The notes under the pieces were generated by a model, which was not told the origin of the DNA, did not search any database, and saw nothing but the letters and a program-made list of their open reading frames with translations. From positions 6,574,501 through 6,638,500 of the forward strand of contig BSBM01000608.1 of assembly GCA_027924585.1 (NCBI GenBank): DNA of 64,000 bases, read 5' to 3'. Of the stretch, positions 20,880-32,196 are shown piece by piece; the first letter of the stretch is position 1, and each line of letters starts with the position of its first letter. Source of the DNA: Larix kaempferi. Lineage: Eukaryota > Streptophyta > Pinopsida > Pinales > Pinaceae. Position numbers and translations under genes: made by a program.

Positions 20880-23800
20880 ATGAGTTTAAGCTTGGAACAA
20901 CTAACTCAGATCCTTGCAAAAGTACGGATCTCCTCTTCTCACGAAGAGGAGATCCTGACAGTAGTCGAGAGCTTAATTACTCCTCTAGAAACGAATGGAT
21001 AATTAACATACGAAGAATCCTGCACACCGAATTACGAACAATTATGCGAGCAGGAGGTCGAGGAGGACAACGAGGAGTTGCAGCATGATCTGAGTGAGGA
21101 CAATTGCGCCTATGAAAGCCTTATCGAACGATGGTTTCAAGCGACTACCAGGTTAGTTCCATTTAGTTTTTTTTTTGCATGCATGCTTTTGTTTAATTGA
21201 TTTTCCTCATTACCATTGTCTCTGAAAGTTGATAATTGAAAGCCAACCCTCGTACATACTCATCTTTCTGCTTAGCATGATGAATTTGAACAATGTTTTG
21301 ATTCATTAATGATTATTTCTCATGAATCTATCAACTCCTTATTTGCATTATCCTCGCCATGACAGGTTTTATATGCACAGTAGATCGGCTAGATAGAAGG
21401 CTAAGCTTGCGGAATTGAATTTGGATGTGGAAATTTTGTTAGATACATCGCTCGAAACCATCTTTCTCGATACACAAGTTGTCACCCAAGTATCCCCAGG
21501 AGCCGTCGCCCCAGAATTTCAATGGGGTGAATTATACAGGTTTATTAGAGATCAGAAGTACCTTGAAGCATCCCTAGAAGAAACCATGGTCTACTTGAAC
21601 ATCAAGAAGTCTTCCCTTCACAAGGCGACGACTCGCCCTGAGCTATTCCAATGCTCAGAGGTTATCGGCTGGATAATTCATCATGTTAATACTGATACAA
21701 GATGCATTAATGATAAGACCGGGATGAACCTTGGGTCTTTCCCACCATAACACATCATGGCCACTTACAAGTTTCCCCAGGCAAGGGATTGGTTGGATGA
21801 TGAGTGGTTAGCTAAGCAAAATATAGATCCTCTGGAGTCTTCCAGAAATATGATGATAATTGAAAGACAAATCAGGAAAAGAAACACCAATGAATATGAA
21901 AGTGCTCTTCTAAGGACTCCTTATAGACTCATTTCCTTAATGCTGAGTCAGATTTGTGGCATGCCGAATGCAAATGTCTTCAAGCTTGGATGGGTGCCAG
22001 TAATGGTCCATGTGGCCATGTCCGGTACAATCTTCAATTGGGCCGACATAATTTTGGACAGTATGGTCTCGCACTTAACTGCTGCCCAAGGAGGACTGAC
22101 CCGGAAGAAAGCTGATTTCTTTATGTCTTCATATCTAATGGATTGTTTTTTAAGAAAACACTCTTTCCCAGAATTGGGTTGCATATGGAGCAGAAAGGAG
22201 TCCCCTCTTTTTGTAGCTTACCAACCCACATGGGCAAGAAAATATGCAAACTACTACAAATAGATTTGTGAGAAACTCATCATGCCCCTGTATCAGCTCA
22301 TTTTTATAGAGGAGTCAAACCGCCTGTCTGAAAACGCCATGCCCATCATAGAGGATTTTTGAGACTATTACTTTTCCCCCGAGGGAACCTATACTTGAAT
22401 GAGTAGAGGATCTCAACCTCCCTTTTTCTTCCCCGATATGTCACATATTTTGTAGTGCACAAAGAGGCTTTAAGACAACTCTTCGGCACTGGTGGGGTTA
22501 GCAAGATCCTATGTGAGAGGAAGAAAGGTATGTATCCACCAATGCCCTTCACCACCGGTGCATATAGTCTCCCGAAGGCAAAATATGGTGAAAACTTTGC
22601 TTAAGGCTTAGAATTTTTTCATTTCGGCACAAATCCCTTTAGGAGACATGATCCTAGTTGCAAGGTTGTTGAGCACTATATCAATGTCAAAAATTCTTAT
22701 GAGTACACACATCTTTGGGATAGAGATGAAGAATTTTTTCGAAGTGCCAGGAACTTAACTGAATTGGGAAAACATTAATACCATAAAAGAGGAACAAGTT
22801 CCAGACCTAAACCTGTTGGGTTGATTCAGAAGGAGCAAGAGGTAGCATCATCTCAATTAGAAGAGTTAAGGAGGAAGGAAAAGGAAGAAGAAAAAAGACT
22901 CCAGAAGGAGCAAGAAGTCAAGCAGCAGCAAGATGCGCAAGCTGCTAGATTCCAACAAGAGTAAGAAGCAAAGGCTTTGAGAGATGAAGAAGAGAGGATC
23001 TGGCAAAAGGAAGCTGCAAAATTGTAGCAAGAAGAGGCCCAAAGGTTACAAGAAATGAGAGAGAAAGCAAAGCAAGAAGCAATAGAGCTAGCAGAACAGG
23101 CAGAGAGGTAAGCAATAGAAGAAGCTGAAGAATCTAATAAAGCCATGGAACAAGGCACTTCTAGCCCACAAGCCGTAGACTTGGATCTGACAACAATAAA
23201 CCAATCAGGGATAGCTAATGAAGGGGTTCTCACCACCGAAGAATTAGCAGTTACCCCATACAACCCCAGAAAGTAGCGCCAAGTGGCCAACCTGGATTCC
23301 GTTTATTTTCATAAAAGGAAGAAGGTTATTGTTGAAATATCAGAGAAGAAAATGAAGATTGGAGAGGACCTATAGGAAATCAGAGTATCAGAAACCACAC
23401 TTGTCCAAGGGACTAACATTGATCCTATGTTCACAGCGTCTTGCTCTGTGGATTCGGCCCAAGCAAGTAAAGAAAATGTTGATCGTCTGGTTGAGGATGT
23501 TAAAAAGTACAAAGATCTATGTTTCAAGATAAAGGCTAACATTCAGAAAGAGGTGCTAGAAGGGAATGAATTAAAGTTGAAATACAAAGAGCTTCAAGAA
23601 GAGAAGGAAGAAACAACTTTGAAAATCCAGCAGCTCGAGAATGAAAAGAATACACTAGAAATGCGGCTGGCAATCTCAGAAGGCGAGCAAAGAGACTTAA
23701 AGGTTCGCGTAATAGAATTGGAAAATCATGAAGCCAACAACATTTAGCAAATTAAAATTTTCAAGCCTCAGTTTGAAAGGTTGACGCAAGAAAAGGCAGA

Positions 23801-24575
23801 GTTGTTGGAACATCTCAATGAAGCAAATGAAAAGAAGCAGGATCTAGCTACATTTTACAAACAAGCCTGCAACATATAAGAAAAGACTCATCAATCGTTA
23901 GTATTGATTTCAGAAGAGGTCTGCAGGATGAAGGAGATGATAACCAGGATGAAAACAAAAATAAAGGAACAATTTGAATGGAGGAAAGGGGGATCTGGAT
24001 TCCCCTCAAACCTATGTGCTAAAACCATCAAGGAATTGGACATGGATACAGGAGTCAAGTTTTGCAGGGATTGTGGTGCCAAGTTAAGTCTTGAGATCCG
24101 AAAAACCGTAAAAAAATGCCACAATTTCTACTCCAAAATCCGAGAAATCCATGATAAGTGTCACATGGCTTTATCTTAGACCATTTATGAGTTTCCTGAG
24201 AGAGAGAAGCATCTAACAGAATTGCAGGGTAGCTTGAATGCAGAATTAGACTATCTGGAGAAGATAGAGGCGATAACCTTGGAGTACCTCCACCAATTCA
24301 TTGGGAAGACCTTTGTCCACACCTATTTCTTGGAAGAGATTGCTCAGGTGGGTGTAGCAGGGGTAGCAAGTGTCAAATCAGATTTATGCAAACACGAAAT
24401 AACGCTGAAAGTGACAATCTCTGCGTGGGGAAATACCATCCTTAGAGAGATTAGCCAGTGGGTCAGTTATATTCAAGAGTTAGACAAACTAGTCGAAGCA
24501 AGTCGGCCTGCTGAAGAGGACAAGTCAACAGAGGTAGAGAAATCAGATGAAGCGGCGGGAACCTCTGGAACATAA
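20880..24575 (+). pseudogene. ORF1 of Tat/Ogre-like gypsy, copy 2, with putative intron
   Basis: Exon 1 (20880-21151) begins MSLSLEQLTQIL and ends at CCAG/gttagt. A putative intron (21152-21365) ends at catgacag. Exon 2 starts at 21366 in the frame that keeps ORF1 readable (21367-22360). Exon 2 encodes a folded-looking domain (RPELFQCSEVIGWIIHHV; MSQICG-like MLSQICGMPNANVFKLGWVP; MVHVAMSGTIFNWADI), which I recognise only as Tat/Ogre-type ORF1 and perhaps distantly like the plant mobile domain. It is followed by the coiled coils and CRDCG/KCH region shared with copy 1. Nonsense codons (for example 21748, 22261, 23025) and at least one frameshift inactivate it. The intact product would be about 1100 residues. 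Confidence 0.7.
21152..21365 (+). other. Putative intron in gypsy ORF1
   Basis: The 214-nt segment has a GT donor (CCAG/gttagt), a T-rich interior and an AG acceptor (cgccatgacag). Removing it joins a 272-nt exon 1 to exon 2 in the one frame that stays homologous for ORF1. The orphan exon at 15347 keeps the same donor-side sequence. No transcript was examined. Confidence 0.5.
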
Positions 24576-25481
24576 TTTGTTTTATTATAATTTTGAGAAA
24601 AGACAACTAGAATTTTGTTTATTTTATAAATATGTTGTAAAAAACAGCTGGAAATATCTTTTGTCTCTTTAGGCACTAGAGGACAAACTTTTGTGGCTCC
24701 CTAGGGTTAGGTTTTGAGAAGAGACAAGTTTTGTAAAATCTGTAAATATAGGAATAGAAGAGATGTAAAAGGACTTTTGGCAGGTGAAAGGACAGACTTA
24801 TGCTGTACATGAACTATATTATTGCATCAATAAAGAAAGTTCTATTTTTCCTAATGGAAGCTTGCATGGAGTTTTGTTATGGGAATGTTTGAATGACTGG
24901 CTGAACTACTTCTGCATTATTCACACATGGGCTGTGAGATCGTTCTTAACCATTTGAATTATTTCTTTGCTTTGAATGCTTTCACTCTCTCATGCAAAAT
25001 TTCTGTGTAAAATGGGTAATAGAATGTCACTCTCTCATGCAAAATTTTTGTGTAAAATGGGTAATATAATGTTTATCTCTATCAAGGCTATCTTTGATAA
25101 TATTTTATTCTTTGCTGTAAGTGCTTCCATTCAATTTAACAGCTATCTGTGAAGTTCTTGGTTGCATTTCCAGTTTGTTACTCATCCTTTAAATTTGCTC
25201 CTTACGAGGATAGATTAAATTTGCTTAAAAACAATTTTAGATTAGATTTGTTACAGTTTGCATTTAGATTACAGCACTTGCATCTCATATTTAAAATAAA
25301 ATACATAAACGGTGGATCGAGCCACAACCGGTGCAAAGGAAAGTAAATCTTTAAGTCTTACACGGTAGCCGGGCCATTAACCGGATGAATTCCCCATACC
25401 AAACAGTGAGTGGTTTAATTGGGTTTGCTTACAGAGGATAATCCCTTACTGATTGATGCTACCATTTTCAGGGCATCAACA
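24576..25481 (+). repeat. LTR-like spacer after ORF1, copy 2, truncated at junction with copia B
   Basis: Homologous to 7632-8488. The aataaa signal is kept (24829-24834), while the TATA-like box reads tgtaaatata. It has a 45-bp direct duplication (copies starting 24982 and 25027, tcactctctcatgcaaaatt), absent from the first copy. Identity with copy 1 ends at gggcatcaaca (25481), exactly the end of the LTR-like unit; gag does not follow. Confidence 0.6.
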
Positions 25482-26701
25482 AGCTTCCTTAGCCATACTG
25501 CCTCATAACTAGCCGAACAAGCTGCGACATACTCTACTTCGGCTGTACTTAGTGCTACACAGTATTTCTTCTTGCTAAACCAAGAGATCACACCTGATCC
25601 CATGCTGAAGAAGCACCCTAAAGTGCTCTTCCTATCCATAGCAATGCCTGCCCAATCTGAATCAACATAACCCTCCAGGTTAAACTTTTGATTCGCATCA
25701 TGCTTGAGCCCATAATCAATCAGGTACATCAATGACCCAATCATATGACGATACATCGTGGCATCAACCGACTCTGATGAAGCATCACTCAATACTTCAG
25801 GTTTGATGCCATAGGTGTGGCCATGGACTTACAGTCCATCATCCCGAATCACTTCAGGATCTCTACAACATACTTCCCTTGTCCAAGGAAGATTCCATCT
25901 GCACTCTACCACACCTCCATACCTAAAAAGTAATGCATCATACCCAAGTCCTTCAACTCAAACTCGTCAACAAGCTTCCTCTTCGTGTCAGCAATCAACC
26001 TATCCTCACCTGTCACAAATAGGTCATCCACATATAGTAGGAGTATCACTGGATTTCCTTCCTCAACCTTGCAGTAAAGGTTGGAATCCGCTTACTCTTG
26101 GTAAAGCCCAAACTGGTTAGGAAGCTGTCTGTCCTACCATACCATGTATTGGGTGCCTGTTTCAAACCATACAAGGCCTTCTTTAACTTGCACACATATG
26201 ACTCCCTATCATGTGTCTCAAAATCGAGTGGCTGCTCCACATACACTTCCTCTTCGACTACACCATTCAAGAAAGATGTTTAGACATCCATTTGGTGTAT
26301 ATTCCACTTCATCACTATAGCTAGAACAAGTTCTGTTCTGATGGAAGTGTATCTGGCTAGAGGTGCAAAATTTTCTTCATAATCTATCCCTTCTTTCTGG
26401 GAGAATCCATGAGCCACAAACCTTGCCTTGTATTTCTCTATGCTACCATTTGTAGCATGCTTGATCTTGTAGATCCACTTGGAAGTCACAAAAGACTTCC
26501 CTTCTGGTCCTGGGACCACATCCCAAATGTAATTCTTCATGATCGACTGGTACTCCTTGATCATGGAATCCTTCCATTACTGCATCCCTGATCCTGGGAA
26601 CTTCATATTCTTCAATATCTTTAACAGGTAGTTTTCTTGAAGTTTGTCGTTGGAACAAATGTCGTTGTCCTTCTTTTGTAGGTGATTGTACACGATCTTT
26701 C
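25482..26701 (-). pseudogene. Copia RT and RNase H (element B)
   Basis: Read on the minus strand: RT starts after a splice-acceptor-like tag at 26704-26702. Motifs in order are WDVVPGPEGKSFVTSKWIYK, EKYKARFVAHGFSQKEGIDY, VYVEQPLDFETHDRES, CKLKKALYGLKQAPNTWYGR, the catalytic LLYVDDLF (YVDD codons at 26034-26023), and GKYVVEIL-type thumb sequence. RNase H follows (EGYVDSDWAGIAMDRKST, VALSTAEVEYVAA) and is cut after WLRKL. The frame changes at about 26270 and 25800 through small indels, and a nonsense codon lies at about 26283, so it is inactive although the catalytic boxes survive. Confidence 0.88.
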
Positions 26702-29391
26702 CTACAAGTCAAATTCAATTGCATGATTAGAAACTTCTCATTGTTTTCAGAACAAAATCTTACACATAAGAATATATGTCATACAATCATGCAATTATCT
26801 TATCCAATGCTTCAATACAACATTTATCCATATCCCGTATTCACATGGTAACTTTCTAGATGCCTTCCATCTCTACCAGAACATTTGTTAAGATTGTGCA
26901 CAACTCCCAACATGTCAGCAAAGAGGTTTCATTCTAGATAAGTAGCAATGGAATGTTGTATAGTACCATAGGCCACTTACCCATTACTTGCATATTAGTA
27001 GTATCTTGTTCATTAATGCAACTTTTCTAATATGCATAATATACATCCTAACTCTAGGAACATAAGTATGTACATGACTGGAAAACATCATTTAAGTAAT
27101 CATATATATAATAAATGAAAATTCAAATACTTATATTTGTTTGGTTTTTGGGTGGACTCCCTCTCAATCTTTGCTTCATTGCAGGAACTACTGGAGTGTG
27201 CTCGCTCTTGATATTTGCTTCCTTGCAGGAACTACTGGAGTGTGCTCCCTCTTGATCTTTGCTTCCTTCCAGGAACTGCTAGAGTGTACTCCCTCTTGAT
27301 CTTTGCTTCCTAGATTATCTGTCCTTGAACTTATGTCCATCCTAGACCACTATGCATGCTTAAGTGTGCACTAGTGTCATAATTGTGTCATCCTCAAGAT
27401 CTCATACATAATCATACATTCATTAGTATAATCTCAATACTATCAAAACATTATGATTCTAAATAATCTTAAACATGTATGGTCATGGTCATTTCATACA
27501 CAAGTAATTTATCACAAGCATTAGTATTCAAGGTTTCAGGGAGGACTTCTTTTACTCATGCATATTCTTATTTGACCATAGGACTCTACTAGTTTGTTAT
27601 ATCATTAATCAAAGTAAGAAGCATAATATGCATAAACCCATGATTACTCAAACTTATAACTTCATGAATAATCATTATGAATCATACAAAAGGATACTTA
27701 TATGAGATCCTAACACAAGGTAGGATTCTAACTTGATATAGGAAAAACATACCTTGATTATCATGCTTGCTAGTTATGTCTAACATACCCACATAATGTC
27801 TTCTTGTTCTCTTCAATGACTTGTGCTAGTAATCTACATATCTCATCAGTTAACCATTGTAGAACCAAATTATACATACCTCGTAAGTAGAGCTTCTATG
27901 CGATCAATGGCTATGGATGAGTCTTTATCTTCATGTCACCATGGTCAAATGTTCTTGATCTAGTACTTGATTTGTCTTTCTTGATGTACCTTTTATGTTA
28001 GCGGACAACATCATCCTCATACAACACCACAGTGCATTAGTACAATCATAAGTGTCATAACCCTAATCAATAAATGTCTTCTATCATTCACATGCATTCA
28101 TACTTTTACTAGGGTGATAAGACAAGTCTATAATTAATCAAGATTGTTACTAACCTCAATAATACAAAGACAAACATATTATAAACTTAATCATGAAAAG
28201 ATTTCAAAACATACCTATATCTACTCAAGTCATACCTATCATGATTGATTGTAGTATTCTTATGTAAGTCCTTATCCTCATCTCCCTTTGGAACTGGAAC
28301 TTATTCACTTATGTAGGTGTCAATTCATTCTCTTCTAGGATTAACCCAATCCACTTTGATATGGAGCTGGATTAGGGTTTGTTAGAGAAACCCTAAAAAT
28401 TCAAACTTTGAATTTCAAACTTCTGATTGGATGAAAAAAATGCACCTTACTAATCTGATCAAGCTGGTATACTTCAATTTTGAACTCTCCAAAATTTGTC
28501 CCCTCAAAATTGACTTTGAAAGTTTCAGATCTGCAACTTCTGTTAAATTCTGGTTTTCTGGTCAAAATCCTGAACAAGGGTTTGATAGAGCCCAGGGTAC
28601 TACCCAACCAAAAAATTCAATCTTGGTCTCTAAATTTCTATTTTGATGAGGATCACCCAGCCATGGTATCAGATTCCAAAAATTCCAACTTTTGCAGAAA
28701 CCCTAATTTCCCGTAGTAGTGACAAGCCAAGAATGAAAGTGCTCAAAATCCAATTATGTTTTGATATAAATATATGCCATATTGTTTCTGATGCAACTCT
28801 GAAATTTTGGATCCTTAGGTTCTGAAACTTCAACCTCTGGTAGAATTCCTTGTCATCTTTCCAACCCCATAGATATGACCTCAAATGGATTCTCCATTAG
28901 AGATATATTCCAAGTGTCGCAACATGACCTGTTTATGGGAAGAAACAACATAGCGAACTTGTACGGAGTGACACATGTCACTATTTCAACTTCGGCCTCT
29001 GAAAAGCGGACCTATAAAACTAAAGTCTGTGCCCTAACTGGAAATTTTTACGGAATTCCATTTGGAGCTTCCTAGCCCTAGATATGACCTCTGTGCCTAG
29101 GTCACCTGTTTAGGGCTTCAATCTAGAAGAGGCCAAAACCCTAACTTGTACAGATCATATCTTCGAAAGTACAATGAATATGAGGCCGAGCTTTAGAAAA
29201 AAGGTACATGAACATTTCATCTTCGTCCTATAAAAGTTTCAGATCCTGAACTTTCACCACAACTGATTTATAGCGAAAGTGCCACGATGACTAGTTTTTA
29301 CTATATCAAGCCCTAGCTTCCAATTTGTCGCAAGTGCAACAAATGTCATAAATGCCATACAATGCCTTCCTTAAGGATAGCTCTTATTCCA
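26702..29391 (-). other. Noncoding leader of copia B
   Basis: About 2.7 kb between the primer-site position and RT. It aligns with the leaders of A (1-2110) and I (37406-40437, reverse complement). Only short ORFs are present, none conserved in frame. It contains the 44-bp minisatellite at 27150-27311 and ends at an acceptor-like ttgtag next to RT. The primer site itself is mutated (ctcttattcca instead of gctctgatacca). Confidence 0.7.
27150..27311. repeat. 44-bp minisatellite in the copia B leader
   Basis: Three full units start at 27181, 27225 and 27269 (gcaggaactactggagtgtg type), with a partial unit before them. Each unit carries ctccctctt or a near form, whose reverse complement aagagggag equals the polypurine tract of element I. 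Element I holds a looser version at 39850-40010. Confidence 0.85.
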
Positions 29392-30165
29392 TGTTAATTT
29401 TTCAACATTTAATTCAATATGATCTAGGATCTTAAATGAAAGAACAACATGTACAACATATCAAGCATAAGAGACAAGAGACAAGAGACACAAAGCATTT
29501 CACCGAGGAAAACCAAGAAGGTGAAAAACCCCGCAACTTCCCTAGAGATAGAATGAGAACCAATACAAAGATCACCAATATGAATCCCCAAAAGATAAAT
29601 GTCTGTAGCAGCTACTCCTCCTCCACTTGTGCGCACTCCTCCTCTCTCTCACTAATGCGAAGTGAGTGAGTGAATGAATAGAATGAGAGAGACACACTCT
29701 CTATTTATACAATTACTTGACTTTCCTTTTACTCTAACTGGTCCGACCTCCCTTAGGAGAGTCTAATAAACCATTACCACTTGTCACTGGGTCGACCACA
29801 CTAGGGTGGTCTAATAACCCTTTAATCCACATGACTCATATAGGGCTGACCCCACCAAGGTGGTCTAATAACCTATCAAATATAAGTTACGACACTTACA
29901 ATATAACTTGCGACACTACTCTGGGGTCTAATGCCCTGTCATACATGGGAGGATGGACCTCAATGAATTTACATGACTCAAGTACAATAATGACTTCTCC
30001 AACCCGGAGGGACAAACATATCCGTTGGAGGTACAACAATAGAATACAAATGATGAAACTTCCGATCAGAGGAATAAGACATCTCCATCGGGGATACAAT
30101 AAAGTACAAATGTAATACATACAATATACAAGTGAATGTCTTCCGAAGTTACAAATACATTAACA
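29392..30165 (-). repeat. 5' LTR of copia B
   Basis: A 774-bp LTR (tgttaattttt ... acattaaca). It is longer than the A and I LTRs because of extra sequence around 29915-30080 with repeated 'gga-g/acaa' blocks. It shares the motif ggtgaaaaaccccgcaactt and 'ggtggtctaataa' repeats with the family. It is the right boundary of element B against gypsy D. Confidence 0.82.
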
Positions 30166-30835
30166 ATCCCTTTGGTGTCTCATCGAATACTATGCTCTGA
30201 AACTCTTCGAGCATCTTTCCGACTTCGATCGGAATTTTCTCCTCCATTTTCTCCTTCTTGACACATGGCCCCTTCAGAATTATAGCATAACACCCCGACT
30301 TCTTTTCCACCTCCGCAAGGACTTCTTTCATTGAGCACATCAGCACGCGCTTCTCCCAAAAGTTGCTCTCACCATGTCTACTGTAGGCTCGCTCCTCTAG
30401 CCTCGACTTAAGAGTTCTTTGCATGCCGTTTTTCCACACTGTGACTGTGTTGGCTTGACCATCATAGATCATTTTTTGATCATACTGCCATAGTCTCCCT
30501 AACAACATATGGCATGCATCCGTTGGGATTACGTCACAAAGTACACTATCTTCAAATCCTTTGAGTATGAAGTTGATCAGGCATTGTTTGGTCACCTTCA
30601 CATGTTGTCCTTTCTGCAACCATGAAATCTTGTAAGGGTGTGGATGTTCCCTGCATTTCAATTTTTCCTTGTTGATCACCTCTGTTGACACACGATTCTC
30701 AGTGCTTCCACCATCAATTAAGGTATTGCAACGCCATTCGCCAATTCGCACCTTGGTTCGAAAGATCACCTTACATTGTGCCGACTCTTGCTCGTTGCGT
30801 TTGTGATCCAAAACCAATGTCTTTCTGGATATCAT
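30166..30835 (-). pseudogene. Gypsy aspartic protease (element D)
   Basis: A long open frame with CNTLIDGGSTENRVSTEV: the active site reads D-G-G-S-T where many relatives have D-S-G-S-T. It is followed by HPHPYKISWLQKGQHVKV, the flap/core segment FEDSVLCDVIPTDACHMLLG, and RLWQYDQKMIYDGQANTV, which identify a gypsy protease and its C-terminal connection. The last part (VGKMLEEFQSIVFDETPKGL) is the usual linker before RT; the copia B LTR begins there. Confidence 0.8.
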
Positions 30836-30859
30836 GGCCCAAATTTTATTCTTACCATC

Positions 30860-32182
30860 CTCACTGCTGTCGGATGTTGATTCTTCCCTCTCGTCGACTT
30901 GCTCATCCCTTTGACGTTTGGGTTTCGACTCCTCTGCATCATGCAGGTTCTTTGGGAATTCATATGCCTTGTGTCCTGCTCCACAACACTTGTAATAGAT
31001 TATGGCTAGTCTATTAGCTCCTTTTCTATTGAATGGACCACCTCGACCATATGCACCTAGATCGTGGTTCTCATGACCATCACATCTCTTCTCTTGTGCT
31101 TTCTCCCTTGTCGATGTCCCTTCCGTCCTTCAAATTTCTTCGACAGATTCCTTCCTGTAACCGCTACTCTATCCCTTCGTGGAAACAATCTTCACACCTC
31201 GGCCAGTCATCCTGCCTCTAGTCCCTGTGGATTTCCTCTATAGTTTCTCTTCTTCCTTAAGAGCTAACTGGTAGGCTTCACCCACTGCTCTGAATCTCGA
31301 CATGTTCAATTCATCCTGAATGGCATATTTCAAGCCGTTCATGTACCTAGCGACAGCTTCTTCTCCTTCGTCAGTCTGACCCAACCTTATTGACAATCTC
31401 TAGAACTCTTCCATGTACTCCTTCACGTCATCTCTTTTTGTCAAAAGTTCTGTAACTTCTGGAACAAGGAAATCACATAGTCATTTGGAAAGAACTTCCC
31501 TTTCAGCTTGGAAACCATCCTATCCCAAGACTTGATTTTCTCCTTTCCTTTATTGACTCTGTCAGCCTACACATTGTCCCACCACAATGAGGCATGACCC
31601 TTCAACCTCAAACATGCATTCTTAACCCGTTTAGGATCCTCGATCTTTTCTGTGTCGAAGTATTTCTCCATCTCTCGGAACCAATTGATCCAGTCTTCTG
31701 AATCTAGACTTCCCAAGTACGTACGCACATCTATCTTTGTCCAACCTCTCATATCCATCAGAAGTTTGATCAATTTGTCTTCTGGTTCTTGTCCTGCTGC
31801 TTCCCGTGGTTCCACTTCTTTGACTTCCTCGTCGCTATGGTCTAACGCATCAGGAATACAACCATGCCTTTGGATTTATTTGATCACTGTGACTTCATTT
31901 GTCAAAGTTCGCATTGTTCGGATGCATTTGTTGAACATCTCTCGATCAACTATGACTGCTGCACCACACACTCTTCGTCCTCGGACATTAACGCCTTTCT
32001 GAACCATTTTCAACCTCGACTGAAACTCCCACTTCGTCCAATCACAACCGGACTTCAACAAGTTGTGTACAACTCTACCCAACCTCAGCTGGAGCTATCA
32101 ACACACTTGCAGGTTCAATACCACCTGACGTTCCTATGCTCGCAGGGTTCCTCCTGCTCAACTCTACTAGACTTACTTTCGG
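30860..32182 (-). pseudogene. Gypsy gag (element D)
   Basis: The clearest segment is 31815-31567: RTYLGSLDSEDWINWFREME, KRVKNACLRLKGHASLWWDN. This is the Gag capsid core of plant Ty3-gypsy elements. Homology continues with frame changes and stops (SWDRMVSKLKGKFFPNDYV, LFQKLQNF). A zinc-knuckle remnant, YKCCGAGHKAYEFP, lies near 30990 and lacks the canonical first and last Cys. Many stops make it nonfunctional. Confidence 0.75.
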
Positions 32183-32194
32183 GCTCTGATACCA
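32183..32194 (-). other. Primer binding site of gypsy D (initiator tRNA-Met)
   Basis: gctctgatacca, 2 nt inside the LTR starting at 32197. Initiator tRNA-Met priming is usual for chromovirus-type gypsy and for copia elements. Confidence 0.85.
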
Positions 32195-32196
32195 AC

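Larger units (their letters stand above)
25482..30165 (-). mobile_element. Copia element B, truncated at its 3' end
   Basis: Same family as A and I, on the minus strand. From right to left: 5' LTR 29392-30165, degenerate primer site, noncoding leader (26702-29391), then RT and RNase H (26701-25482). The element is cut inside RNase H at about 25482, so its C-terminus, 3' repeat region and 3' LTR are missing and the break lies against the gypsy spacer. No gag, protease or integrase is found in the leader. Its LTR abuts gypsy D, interrupting D right after the protease. Confidence 0.85.

Noticed and set aside
22853-23290. Serine/cysteine-rich minus-strand ORF of 145 codons (similar at 6125-6343)
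   Set aside because: It is the antisense shadow of the Glu/Lys-rich coiled coil of ORF1.
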